Positions 24,600 to 33,607 of a stretch of 64,000 nucleotides of DNA are shown piece by piece (within the stretch, counting starts at the first letter, position 1; each line of letters begins with the position of its first letter). The notes under the pieces were generated by a model that saw only the letters and a list, made by a program, of their open reading frames with translations, made no database searches and was not told the origin of the DNA. The position numbers and the translations under genes are program-made. The DNA comes from Lysinibacillus_B sp042920265 (lineage in GTDB: Bacteria; Bacillota; Bacilli; Bacillales_A; Planococcaceae): positions 248,001 through 312,000 of the forward strand of contig NZ_JBDQZI010000003.1 in assembly GCF_042920265.1 (NCBI RefSeq), read 5' to 3'.

Positions 24600-26147
24600 G
24601 TGTTTTTTACCGAGCAGAGCTTTATATTACCGCTAGTGTGGGCACAGAAGGTAATTATTCCTTCTCTTAAAAATCCTTTTTATAATAGGGAAGAATATAA
24701 ACGAGAGGGAGAAGTTTTAGGACCTTTTAGGATTCCATCAGAAGCTGCGAAAGCATTAGGGATTCGAAATAGGACGAAAGTAAACGAGGTATTAAAAGGC
24801 AATAAGATGTCAATCCAAGGTTATACTTTTTGGTATGAAGGAGAACGTACGTATTCATTTAAATATCCGAATATTAAGGCGTTTAAAAAAGAACATTCAT
24901 TTGAACAAGTAACAAAACATACAGCGCAAACATTAAGAGAGAATCTACAACGAGTAGGTTTTGATGTGATAAAAATTTATTCTATTAAAGGAACAGAAAC
25001 GAAAATTGAAGTTCCTTGTAGCGGAGTAGTGTGTAAAGGTACATGCAAGAAAATATATAAAGATTTGATTTCTGATGAAAATCCTCCTTATTGTAAACAT
25101 TGTTTACCGATTATAAAATCTATTGTCCAAATGAACAATGAAGGTCCTTCCTTTCTTTATGAAGTCCGTCCGGATTTAGAGCGATATTATGATCAAAAAG
25201 AAAATGATAATAAACCTTTCTCTTATTGGAGAAAGGGGAGTAAAACAAAAATAAAATTAACATGTGTAGAATGTCGTTGTATTCAAACGGAAGAGGAGGC
25301 AACAACACCTAACAAATATACATCTAGAAAAAACAGTGGAGAGTTTTATTCTAATTTTACTTGTCCGATATGTAATTCTTTAAAAGTTAAGTTTCCTCAA
25401 ATTTCTGAGGAATGGGACAGCCTAAAGAATGGGATGTTGTGTAGTAAATTACCTTATGCTAGTAATCGTTATTATTGGTGGAAATGTAAGAAGGGACATG
25501 AATGGAAAGCAACAGTTGCTTCACGCACATATGCATTAGCGAAATGCCCTCAATGTGCACTAAGTATGGGTGATTCTGAAAATGGCGTATTGATGAAGAA
25601 AGTCATTCAATATATTTTTAACGAGGGTAAAGTTGATGTAGAGGTACCAGTGGCAGACACCCTATTTCGCAATGATTGTGTAGTACAACTTAAAAATGGG
25701 CAACGCATTGTATTTGAGATGCAAGGGGATTTTTGGCATTATGACGAAAAAAAGTTGGTAAACAACAATAAGGAGCTTTACCATAAAGATACAAAGAAGC
25801 TTGCAGTAAATCGCGCACATGGGGATCTTGTGTTTCTGATAAATGAGTATGATTTTAACTTAGGTCGAAATGCGATAACAGAAGAATTGATGGCATTTGC
25901 AATTAAGGACGTTCTTGATTATGTAGAGAATGCCCAATACACAGTTGGTTGTGATATCGTTTATAATAAGCGGAAATGTCAGTTCGCTTTAAGAAACAGA
26001 CAAGCATATTATGTAAGCTTATACAATCAAATTCATCAGACTAAATACAATGAAAATCTGCATCCGAAGGCACAAGGATATGCAAGATTTCAAAATATGT
26101 GGAAGGTGTTTGAGGAGAAAAGTGAATATGAAACTCGTGTTAAATAG
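24600..26147 (+). CDS. Putative free-standing homing-type endonuclease (NUMOD1, zinc ribbons, PD-(D/E)xK-like)
   Basis: 515 aa. GTG start at 24600, 8 bp after GGAGG at 24587; a GTG at 24591 overlaps that site and is less likely. Residues ~35-80 match a NUMOD1 DNA-binding module (GPFRIPSEAAKALGI, TKVNEVLKG, GYTFWYEGE), typical of homing endonucleases. Several Cys pairs follow (CSGVVCKGTC, YCKHCLP, CVEC, CPIC). The ISEEWDSLKN...WWKCKKGHEW...CPQC segment resembles the DUF4379-type zinc-ribbon repeat. Near residue 345-375 the FRNDCVVQL and IVFEMQGDFWHY motifs look like a PD-(D/E)xK/Vsr nuclease core. It lies 150 bp after the intron-bearing tRNA. A role in spread of that intron is inference; it could be an unrelated mobile nuclease. 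Confidence 0.65.
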   Translation: MFFTEQSFILPLVWAQKVIIPSLKNPFYNREEYKREGEVLGPFRIPSEAAKALGIRNRTKVNEVLKGNKMSIQGYTFWYEGERTYSFKYPNIKAFKKEHSFEQVTKHTAQTLRENLQRVGFDVIKIYSIKGTETKIEVPCSGVVCKGTCKKIYKDLISDENPPYCKHCLPIIKSIVQMNNEGPSFLYEVRPDLERYYDQKENDNKPFSYWRKGSKTKIKLTCVECRCIQTEEEATTPNKYTSRKNSGEFYSNFTCPICNSLKVKFPQISEEWDSLKNGMLCSKLPYASNRYYWWKCKKGHEWKATVASRTYALAKCPQCALSMGDSENGVLMKKVIQYIFNEGKVDVEVPVADTLFRNDCVVQLKNGQRIVFEMQGDFWHYDEKKLVNNNKELYHKDTKKLAVNRAHGDLVFLINEYDFNLGRNAITEELMAFAIKDVLDYVENAQYTVGCDIVYNKRKCQFALRNRQAYYVSLYNQIHQTKYNENLHPKAQGYARFQNMWKVFEEKSEYETRVK

Positions 26148-26343
26148 CGCCATCTCGTTTAGAGTGAGCGCTTATTTTGATGGGTAGGGGGTTCCTCTAT
26201 CGAATAGATAATGAAAGTTTATTGTGGATGTTGGCGGGGAGATATAAGGATTACTGGACATCCTTGGTGATGTTAAATTTGAATTCGCTTTAACAAACAT
26301 ATGAGGATTGATAGTGGAGTAGAGAACTCATTATACAGATTAA
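26148..26343. other. Short gap without a recognised gene
   Basis: About 200 bp between the nuclease gene and the transposase remnant. No ORF, promoter or terminator is convincing; it may be decayed IS or flanking DNA. Confidence 0.5.
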
Positions 26344-27333
26344 CTCATAGCTCTTGTATAGCCGCAGGAAAAGTTTCTGAATGATAAGCACCTAAGTTTT
26401 GACGCGACACATTTTGAAGCTCGCGATGCGTCAAAACCATCTGAAAAAAAAGAAAAAGCACCGAAAAAATGTGGACGTAAATCGAAAAAAGAACGTGAGG
26501 CTTGGCTTGCAGAACAAGCTGAAATCGAGGCCAATCTCACTACTTATGAAAAGAAATTAGAAGCCCAATGAACGATTCCAACACCGACACTTTGGCAAGA
26601 CATCCCGATCGAACCCAACTGGGGCGTCAAGAAAAATAGTGACGGTAAAAACACGTTCTGGTTCGGCTTTAAAGGGCATTTAGCTGTTTCAACAAAAAGT
26701 CAGTACATTGTGGCACGCTTGATGTCGTCCGGTAGTTTAAGTGATAGTAAAGCAGCCATACCCCTGTTAAAAAAGATAGCAGAAGTCATACCAAAACAAT
26801 TTTCAACCACTATTTTTGATGCAGGATATGATTATGAAGCGATTTACCGACAAATCTTAAATCAAGACATGAAAGCAGTCATTCCATACGTTAAACGTCG
26901 TGAATCCGAAATCTTGGGCTTCGATGAACATTTTCGTCCAACATGTGTACGTGAGCATAGGTACTGTTACGATAGCTTTGACGAGAAATACTCAAGTTTA
27001 AAATTTACACGTCCAAAAGAATGTGCAACGTGTCCATTACGCGAGGATTCACTGTGTCAAAAAGTCTTTAAAATCAAATGTGAAACGGATATTCGCCAGT
27101 ATACGTATCCAGCAAGAGGCTCCGCATCATGGGATAAACTGTACAAAGAACGTACAGCCGTTGAACGTGTGAATGCCTACTTAAAAGAATATGTTCAATT
27201 AAATAATGTCCGTCATCGAACAGGGAGAAAAGCCAAGCTCCATTTCAATATGGTGACGTTTATTTATAATGCCTGCAAATTAGCCGTTGATCGTTTGAAT
27301 GCACAATTAAATGAACAAAACACAGCTGCTTAA
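26344..27333 (+). pseudogene. Remnant of a DDE transposase (IS1182/IS5-like group)
   Basis: One reading frame carries transposase sequence throughout but is broken. The N-terminus is missing (stop TAG at ~26359), and a TGA lies at 26569-26571. The first catalytic Asp is in SFDATHFEARD, the second in FDAGYDYE, and the Glu in the signature YKERTAVERVNAYLK, which fits Y-x2-R-x3-E-x6-K of IS4/IS5-type enzymes. A CATCPLREDSLC cysteine insert lies between. Only the last 207 codons from 26710 are open. Terminal inverted repeats were not found, so the element is dead. Confidence 0.85.
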
Positions 27334-27516
27334 TTTTTAAAAAATGAAAATCAAGAAATAGGGTTAGTCTAAGCTCTTGAAAAAATCGATTTATGAAATT
27401 TATTCATTTTGAGTATTTTTAAAATTTAAGCTAATTTAATGCAATGCTAGTGAAGATGGGTATAAGAACTATTTTATTAGCTACAATCAAAGCCGTTTTT
27501 TAATATAAATGAAGTT

Positions 27517-27555
27517 AAAAAGAACAAATCCATTGAAAGGGATTCGTTCTTTTTA
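27517..27555. terminator. Bidirectional terminator after the graspetide operon
   Basis: Stem AAAAAGAACAAATCC / GGGATTCGTTCTTTTT with A/T-runs on both sides. The rest of 27334-27593 holds no gene. Confidence 0.8.
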
Positions 27556-27593
27556 TAAATACTAAATCAAGAAACTTCATTCTTTAAGGTCTA

Positions 27594-27803
27594 TTATGCA
27601 ATATGCATACCTTCATTTGGTCTATCACTATCCGAGCGACTATCCTTTTCTGCCGCATATGTAGACTCGCGTGAAGAAGTAGATTTACCAGAAGCATAGA
27701 TGTCCGTAGCATTTGGGTTGCTTGGCGTCCAAGACCAGCTGTTATCAAGCTTTTGCTTATCTGTAGTTGGCGCTTCTAAGAAATTTAATGCGAAAACTTT
27801 CAT
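27594..27803 (-). CDS. Graspetide (microviridin-like omega-ester RiPP) precursor peptide
   Basis: 69 aa, ATG at 27803 with AAAGGAGGTGA 8 bp upstream. The upstream in-frame start would lie inside the ATP-grasp gene and is rejected. The leader begins MKVFALNFLEAP; its FALNFLE resembles the PFFARFLE helix by which microviridin-type ATP-grasp ligases bind their precursors. The last ~33 residues (from about DIYASGKSTSSREST) are rich in Ser/Thr and Asp/Glu/Lys, the donors and acceptors of omega-ester and omega-amide links, and include SRSDSDRPNEG. The ATG overlaps the ATP-grasp stop (ATGA), so it is translationally coupled. No transporter or protease is adjacent. Core boundaries and ring pattern cannot be told from sequence. 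Confidence 0.75.
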   Translation of the reverse strand: MKVFALNFLEAPTTDKQKLDNSWSWTPSNPNATDIYASGKSTSSRESTYAAEKDSRSDSDRPNEGMHIA

Positions 27804-28780
27804 TGTGTTGTCACCTCCTTTACATTCATGCTTAACCAATCTGCAATACCTTTAGAAATTTCTAAGCCAGTTAAATCTTCAATCCATAACCATTGTCCAA
27901 AACAATTTATTTCTAGGAAGTACCATTCGTTGTCTGGGGTTACAATAAAGTCTAATGCACCGTAATTTAAACCAAAAAGATTCATTAATTTAGTTACTTT
28001 ATTTTGAATGTCGCTAGGCGGATTGATTGAGAAGTGAGGTGTGTTTGGTATGTCGTATCTTCGCCAGTCAATATTTGCTTTAGTAGATTTTTGTGAATCG
28101 ATCTTACAGACAAAATGTTTATCTCCAACAACGGTATATCTTACTTCATAACTTTTTGGGATGTATTTTTGTAGGACAATGGGATTTTCACCAGAAACAT
28201 TGAAATTTCTCTCAAGATCTTGAGAGTTAATTAAATTTACATATAATCCTTCGTATAATCCTTTTTCTGATTGATAGAAATCTTGAGCCATCATTTTAAA
28301 TACAACAGTTACATGTTCGTTTACAAAGTTTAATAAATCTTGTTTATCATTAGAAATTAATGTAGGAGGCAAATTAAATCCTACAAGATTTGCATTTTCC
28401 ATTTGTAAATATTTATTTTCCCCTTTGTAGGCTAAATCAAGTTTATTTAGCCAAATCTTATCCTTCAACGTGGAATAAAAACCATTAAGTGTCTTGTTCC
28501 ACTCATTTTTCCAAATTTGGAATCCGGTTGAATGGTTATTTAATTCTTCTAAAGTTAATTCAACAAAGCCTCTTCTAGCCCAAATGATTTCAATCTCATC
28601 AGACGTAGTTAATGATGAGTTTTGTTTAATCTCCCAGGTTGAATTTTTAAACGTTAATACAGAATTTTTTAAAGCAGCTGTATCAAGATTAAATCTAAAG
28701 AAATTTACAGATTGCTTTTCTAAATGTTTTATTACCATGTCGACATGAATATCGAAAGAATCTGTTAAAATAAGAATCAT
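27800..28780 (-). CDS. MvdD-type ATP-grasp ligase (graspetide maturase)
   Basis: 326 aa. Peptide ATP-grasp ligases of this family join side-chain carboxylates of the precursor to Ser/Thr/Lys. N-terminal pre-ATP-grasp part (ILTDSFDIHVDMV), then WARRG near residue 66 and the ATP-binding lysines in VVFKMMAQ. The core continues with VLQKYIPKSYEVRYTVVG and the Mg-binding LEINCFGQWLWIE close to the C-terminus, which is diagnostic of MvdD-like enzymes. It precedes its precursor gene in the operon, opposite to the usual order. RBS AGGTAGGTG. Strong family call; the product is unknown. Confidence 0.88.
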   Translation of the reverse strand: MILILTDSFDIHVDMVIKHLEKQSVNFFRFNLDTAALKNSVLTFKNSTWEIKQNSSLTTSDEIEIIWARRGFVELTLEELNNHSTGFQIWKNEWNKTLNGFYSTLKDKIWLNKLDLAYKGENKYLQMENANLVGFNLPPTLISNDKQDLLNFVNEHVTVVFKMMAQDFYQSEKGLYEGLYVNLINSQDLERNFNVSGENPIVLQKYIPKSYEVRYTVVGDKHFVCKIDSQKSTKANIDWRRYDIPNTPHFSINPPSDIQNKVTKLMNLFGLNYGALDFIVTPDNEWYFLEINCFGQWLWIEDLTGLEISKGIADWLSMNVKEVTTQ

Positions 28781-29021
28781 ACTTGCACCTACCTTTTATT
28801 ATAATTATAGTTAAAAAAGGTAATATTTTCATCTTTTAAAATAAAATCATTCTATAGTGTTTAGTTGTGTTTAATCTTTAAGAAAAATTTGTTGAAACTT
28901 TCATTTATTTATTTTGAAATGATTTTTCTTCTTGAAAATTTAATTAATTCGATGTAAAAATACAATTTTTATAAAAGAATATAAAAACTCTATGTAAGGT
29001 TTTATTTAGATTATTTCTCAC

Positions 29022-29440
29022 AATGAGCAAATACCAAAACATAAATTACCATTTGATTAAGTGTTACTTTCCGCTCCGAAATTAGCTTTCCGCGGGCAAA
29101 ATCAATTCTTCTCGTTGCAGGGCTTGTTTGTCTCGCTTTTCCCGTCGGAGTCTCGTGCCTCCGCTACAAGTAACTATTGTTCCATAAAATAATCCATTGC
29201 TAAAAAATAATTAAAGGCACTCATTGATGAAAGTAAAGGCTGGTCCATTATACCTACAAAATGAAAGAAAATAATTTCTTTTACATAAGCGAAATATTTT
29301 TCTAGCACATCGAGAAGTATTCACTTTTGCTGTAGCGCGCCATAGCCACAGGAGCCACAAGCGCAGAGGCTATGATACTACTCTCTTTTAATACCTCTTA
29401 CTATTAAATTGATATTTTTAGGATTTTTTTTTACTCATTG
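29022..29440 (+). repeat. Intergenic repeat, copy B
   Basis: The gene-free stretch 28781-29579 is mostly this element. It starts AATGAGCAAA and ends ACTCATTG, a rough terminal inverted repeat. Inside are block 1 (29061-29190, TTTCCGCTCC...CTCGCTTTTCCCGT...GCCTCCGCTACAAG) and a shortened block 2 (29330-29372, TGTAGCGCGCCATAGCCACAGGAGCC) that lacks the inner hairpin of copies C and D. Sequence is more diverged than the other copies. Confidence 0.75.
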
Positions 29441-29579
29441 CTAGTTATTTATAATTATTATAATAAATTGAATGAATGGTAGATAAAAACATGTAAATTA
29501 TGGTATTGTCTAATTGTGTTGAATAATATAGAAATAATTCGAAAGTAGCAAATGATAATTAAATTGGAGGATTCAAGGT

Positions 29580-30266
29580 ATGTCTTATACAAAAAAAGTA
29601 TTTGAGGATAACATAATAAAAAATGTACAACAAATAGTTTCCACAACTGTTGAAAGAAATAATATTATGCCTCTTGTAGATATAATAGATAGTACTTTTG
29701 AAATCTTAGAAGGAATAAAAAAATTCGATTTAGAGATCGGAGAATTTTGGAATGAAATAACATCTGATATTATAGCAAGTATTAACTCTGCTACTTCTGG
29801 ATTTTATAGACAAGGTATAATTACGCTAAGAAGTGTGTTAGAGCTTGGGTGTATGTCCTTATTCTATTATGATCATCGAGTGGAATTTCATTTATTTAAA
29901 GAGCATGATGCAATAGCGGATAAATATGTAAGTAAGCTTATAAGAGAATATAATTTTTTTACAACTAAATATATAAATGCTTTTTGTAAAAATATAAGAG
30001 AAATAGAAAATAAAGAGGATTCAGTCAGTAATTATTTAGGTACAACTTATAAAAAATTAAGTGACATTGTACATGGTAGATATAAGACACTAACAAAAAA
30101 AGAAACATTAAAGATTGAGTATAGTCAGGAGTACTTTAGCGACTTTATAAAACATTTGAATTCTGTATTAAGTATACTTGCAACAATGTATATATTAAGA
30201 TTTGGTGATAAAACAAATTTAAAAATAGTTGAATTAGCAAATAAATCAAGGACGGTGGCATTATGA
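29580..30266 (+). CDS. Uncharacterised helical protein, possible HEPN-like effector
   Basis: 228 aa, ATG with GGAGG 12 bp upstream. AT-rich codon use unlike the backbone. I do not recognise a named family. The protein is predicted largely helical, with no membrane segment. Near residues 150-170 it reads YKKLSDIVHGRYKTL, which resembles the K/R-x4-6-H corner of HEPN nucleases and abortive-infection proteins, though the usual Arg is Lys. The stop overlaps the start of the ATPase gene (ATGA), so the two are made together. A defence or stress module is the best guess; direct nuclease activity is uncertain. Confidence 0.55.
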   Translation: MSYTKKVFEDNIIKNVQQIVSTTVERNNIMPLVDIIDSTFEILEGIKKFDLEIGEFWNEITSDIIASINSATSGFYRQGIITLRSVLELGCMSLFYYDHRVEFHLFKEHDAIADKYVSKLIREYNFFTTKYINAFCKNIREIENKEDSVSNYLGTTYKKLSDIVHGRYKTLTKKETLKIEYSQEYFSDFIKHLNSVLSILATMYILRFGDKTNLKIVELANKSRTVAL

Positions 30267-32047
30267 GTGTACTAGAAAAATCATTAGGAGACTATATAGC
30301 TGATAGAACAGAAAGTTTAGATGATGAGTTTATAAAAGAATATTTCATCGAATATAGTAAAGAAAAAATTCAGAGATTAACTGATTCTGAACAGTATATT
30401 TTTGAAGGGAGTAGGGGTATTGGAAAAACAATGCTAATGAAATACGCTGCTTTGAAGGTCAATGAAGCATTTGAAAAAGATAGTGTGTTAGGAGTATGGG
30501 TAAGTTTCGAAGAATCAATTCGATTGGAAAGAATAAAGATGATTAGGAATGGAATTGATCCCTTTTTACAATGGACAATGGGCAAGATATTGTTAGAGAT
30601 ATTAATAAAGATTCAAAATTTAAGACCAGACAATATTGACAAAATAAATGAAAGACTATCAAGTATTTTTGGTTCGGAAGAATCTAAGAATAATCACTCT
30701 TTTTATTATCAATTACTTTCTGATTATATTCATGTATTAGAAACAGGAGATATCGAAGACAATATAGCACTAATAGATCAAGCGCCGTCAACTCAATTAA
30801 GTAATATATTAGATAATCCAAATAGTTTTAAGAGTTTTTTGAAAAATTTAATTAATGATTTTAAACTTAAAAGAATAGTATTATTATTTGATGAAGCAGC
30901 GCATGTTTTTTCTTTCAGCCAACAAGAAAAGTTTTTTTCATTCTTTAAAGGACTACGAGACCCTCAAGTAGCATGTAAAGCAGCTGTTTATCCAGGTATA
31001 ACCAATTATGGTAAGTATTTCGAAAGAGGGCAAGATGCTAAAGAACTAAGTTTAAGTTGGTTCCCAAATAACAAAGATAATTTAAATTATATTAAACAAA
31101 TACTAAAAAAGAGAATACAAGGTTATGATCAGAAGTATTGGCAAATGTTATCAGTAAAAGCAGAAATAATAGACATGATTTGCATTTGTAGTAATGGAAA
31201 TCCTCGCTTCGCTTTTCATATAATAGATGAATTAGAGAGTAGTGGTGTGTTTAAACAAAAGAGTATTCCTTCGCAAAAAGTGGTAAATAGTATAAGGGTG
31301 GTTCTTGAAACTAAATGGAAAGAGTTTAACACTCTTAAGAATCGATTAGTTAAATATAAAGAATTTATCAATCAAGCAGAAAAGTTAGTAAAAGAATTTT
31401 TAATACCGAACTTAAAGGAATGGAATAATAAAAGAAGAGGTAAGGAGGAGAAACTTTCAAGTGGTTTTTATGTTGCTACTAGCGTATATGATAAAATACC
31501 ACAGGTCTTTGAGGTATTAGCTTATTCAAATCTTATATCTATTGATTATACAAAAAAGAGTATTAAAAAAGGACACTTTGGATATTTTATGTCTTTTAAT
31601 CCAAGTATTTTAATATCCGATGGAATAATAAAAGATGTAGAAGAAATTCAAAATATCTCAATTGCTATTGAAAATAATCAAGCATATTATCCAACTACAC
31701 AAATGATGACACAATTAATTGAAACTCTAAAAGTTGAAAACGAGTTCCATTGCATTAATGCTAAATGCGATTTCAAAACTAATAATGAAGAATATAGTTT
31801 TTGCCCAAAGTGTGGTAATGTAATGGAAATACCAGAGTTAGAACATGAATCTTTATATAAAATTTTAAGAAGTCATGGTATTGATAATCTAAAGTTGTCT
31901 GAGAAAATCATTAAAAGGTTAGGTGAAAAGTTTTCAAATATTGGAGAAATATATGATGCAAACATAGATGATATAAGAATGAAATATATACAAGATGTAA
32001 GAGCAGAAAGAATAAAAAATGCAGCTATTGAGTACATGGCAGGTTAA
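30263..32047 (+). CDS. P-loop ATPase with zinc ribbon and C-terminal HhH (ORC/Cdc6- or STAND-like)
   Basis: 594 aa. Walker A EGSRGIGKTMLMKYAA near residues 48-63 and Walker B RIVLLFDEAAHVF near 205-217; GNPRFAF near 312 resembles a sensor-2 arginine. This is the layout of ORC/Cdc6-like and STAND-type AAA+ proteins. A wHTH-like middle follows. A four-Cys zinc ribbon (C-x4-C-x11-C-x2-C, with FCPKCGN) lies near residue 495-520. The last ~60 residues look like helix-hairpin-helix repeats (LRSHGIDNLKLSEKIIKRLG). It forms a two-gene unit with the preceding HEPN-like protein. Such pairs are often phage-defence systems, but I cannot name this one. Confidence 0.65.
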   Translation: MSVLEKSLGDYIADRTESLDDEFIKEYFIEYSKEKIQRLTDSEQYIFEGSRGIGKTMLMKYAALKVNEAFEKDSVLGVWVSFEESIRLERIKMIRNGIDPFLQWTMGKILLEILIKIQNLRPDNIDKINERLSSIFGSEESKNNHSFYYQLLSDYIHVLETGDIEDNIALIDQAPSTQLSNILDNPNSFKSFLKNLINDFKLKRIVLLFDEAAHVFSFSQQEKFFSFFKGLRDPQVACKAAVYPGITNYGKYFERGQDAKELSLSWFPNNKDNLNYIKQILKKRIQGYDQKYWQMLSVKAEIIDMICICSNGNPRFAFHIIDELESSGVFKQKSIPSQKVVNSIRVVLETKWKEFNTLKNRLVKYKEFINQAEKLVKEFLIPNLKEWNNKRRGKEEKLSSGFYVATSVYDKIPQVFEVLAYSNLISIDYTKKSIKKGHFGYFMSFNPSILISDGIIKDVEEIQNISIAIENNQAYYPTTQMMTQLIETLKVENEFHCINAKCDFKTNNEEYSFCPKCGNVMEIPELEHESLYKILRSHGIDNLKLSEKIIKRLGEKFSNIGEIYDANIDDIRMKYIQDVRAERIKNAAIEYMAG

Positions 32048-32370
32048 AAGAGGTTCATTTTATTTAATTGCATTTATGAAAATAAGACGACTCTTATTGT
32101 TTGGGAAACTTTTTTATTTCAGCTTTATCAGACCGCCCCTATACGTTTATATGGTAATTAATTTCCATTAGTAGAGGGGGTATATCACTAATCAATATGA
32201 TGAAGAAAAAATCATAACTTCAATATTTAAGGGCGAGTTTAGTGTGCTTATGTAAAAATCCACTTATGTTTTACTATGTTCTGAAGCGTGGTTTGTTATG
32301 GGTCTATAAATATTTCTATCTATCAAAATTTGCTTTATATTTTTCTCCTCCACACTACATTTCCCCATAC
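32048..32370. other. Gap without a recognised gene
   Basis: No convincing ORF, RNA or promoter. The frame 32288-32626 (+) lies partly inside the copD coding region and has no RBS or family features. Confidence 0.5.
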
Positions 32371-32422
32371 AAAAACTGCATCTTCCATTGTTAGTGTTTA
32401 CCTAACAATAGAGATGCAGTTT
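32371..32422 (-). terminator. Terminator of the copC-copD operon
   Basis: On the minus strand: stem AAACTGCATCT / AGATGCAGTTT with an inner TTGTTAG / CTAACAA stem, ending in TTTTT. Confidence 0.8.
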
Positions 32423-32500
32423 GCATGTATAAGGAGATGTTCCTCCCGTGAATCTGATAACCAATTTCAGAGGAATACCTGCATAAACAGCTCCTTCAAA

Positions 32501-33604
32501 CTACAAACAATACCCAATAAAATTAAACACCACAATAGACATGAGCGCAAAATAGACGCAAATGACAATAGCGGCACCCATCAGCATGGGGATCATTACT
32601 GGTGCATTTTTGAAAAAGCTCACTAATAGTAAGACGATGAACACCGCGGTTAAAACGAAGAATAACAAACCAAACCAATTCATTTGCAAGTGACCTGTCA
32701 TGCCTAATTCAAGAGGTGCTGTATAAACAAATTGGAATAGGCTTGATACGGTTTCCTCTGTTAAAAATTCGATCGGTGGTTCTTGTTGACTGAATATCGC
32801 CGTTACACCGAATATGGCTAATAAAAGGATCGATTCAAGTCTTGCCCAGCGAATCGGATTGAAGCCAGGCTTCGATAACTTCAGTTTGATAAGTAAGCCG
32901 TTAATTAAAACATAAAACACAAGCGGAACTAATAGCAAATGCTTAATGAGTAAGCCTTGCCCATAATCCGTTGACCATCCTGTTATATAATCAGGAACTA
33001 GTATATCTGTCAGAAATATCCCGCTGAGTGCTGTTGCTCCAAATGCTGTCATGGCAGTGGGAGAGAACCATTGTAAAAATTGTGTCCAGTTCTTTGTATC
33101 GACCGAGAACCAACTAATCACAAATACTGTGCCGACCCACACGCTGACCGCCGCAAAATGGATGAAGTCAAAAATGAACCCTAACAATGGCTCCGTCGAA
33201 CTTGCATGACTTGCCCAAGCGACAGCAGCTATTACAAGTAGCACTTGCAATGCGCCGAATATAGATAAGCCTAATGAAAGGCGTTTATTGAACACCTTCA
33301 AGTAAATCATCAGCACAACAGAAAGTAATACTGTGATGTCCCATGAAAAACCAATTTTATACGAAACTAAAACATTAGCTAAGCTTGTAAAGAACCCGAA
33401 ATGGGGTTGTAAAATAAGCACAACTTGCAAAATTGGCATAAACGTAAGTAGTGGAATGGCCATTGCACTTATGACTAACCACTTACGTTTAATGTGGACA
33501 GTTGGTTTATAGTCTTCTGGAATTGCTTGTACAATAAATGCCCCTAACAATAGCGCAAAACAAAAGTATAACAATGCTTGACTGAGTATTAATAATAATG
33601 TCAT
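32501..33604 (-). CDS. copD: CopD-family copper resistance membrane protein
   Basis: 367 aa with 8-9 hydrophobic segments. CopD-like proteins take part in copper import or handling across the membrane and pair with periplasmic or extracellular CopC. The family core is seen in AWASHASSTEPLLGFIFDFIH, HFAAVSVWVGTVF, and the later GLLIKHLLLVPLVF. The His residues in SHAS, IHFAA and LIKHL are typical. The start lies 3 bp from the CopC stop. In many Bacillus the two are fused (YcnJ); here they are separate genes. Confidence 0.88.
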   Translation of the reverse strand: MTLLLILSQALLYFCFALLLGAFIVQAIPEDYKPTVHIKRKWLVISAMAIPLLTFMPILQVVLILQPHFGFFTSLANVLVSYKIGFSWDITVLLSVVLMIYLKVFNKRLSLGLSIFGALQVLLVIAAVAWASHASSTEPLLGFIFDFIHFAAVSVWVGTVFVISWFSVDTKNWTQFLQWFSPTAMTAFGATALSGIFLTDILVPDYITGWSTDYGQGLLIKHLLLVPLVFYVLINGLLIKLKLSKPGFNPIRWARLESILLLAIFGVTAIFSQQEPPIEFLTEETVSSLFQFVYTAPLELGMTGHLQMNWFGLLFFVLTAVFIVLLLVSFFKNAPVMIPMLMGAAIVICVYFALMSIVVFNFIGYCL

Positions 33605-33607
33605 CGT

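Noticed and set aside
26710..27333. Intact 207-aa transposase gene
   Set aside because: The same frame continues upstream through a TGA with the first catalytic Asp; it is a fragment of a longer dead gene.
32288..32626. 112-codon plus-strand frame
   Set aside because: It crosses the copC/copD terminator and copD coding DNA; no RBS.
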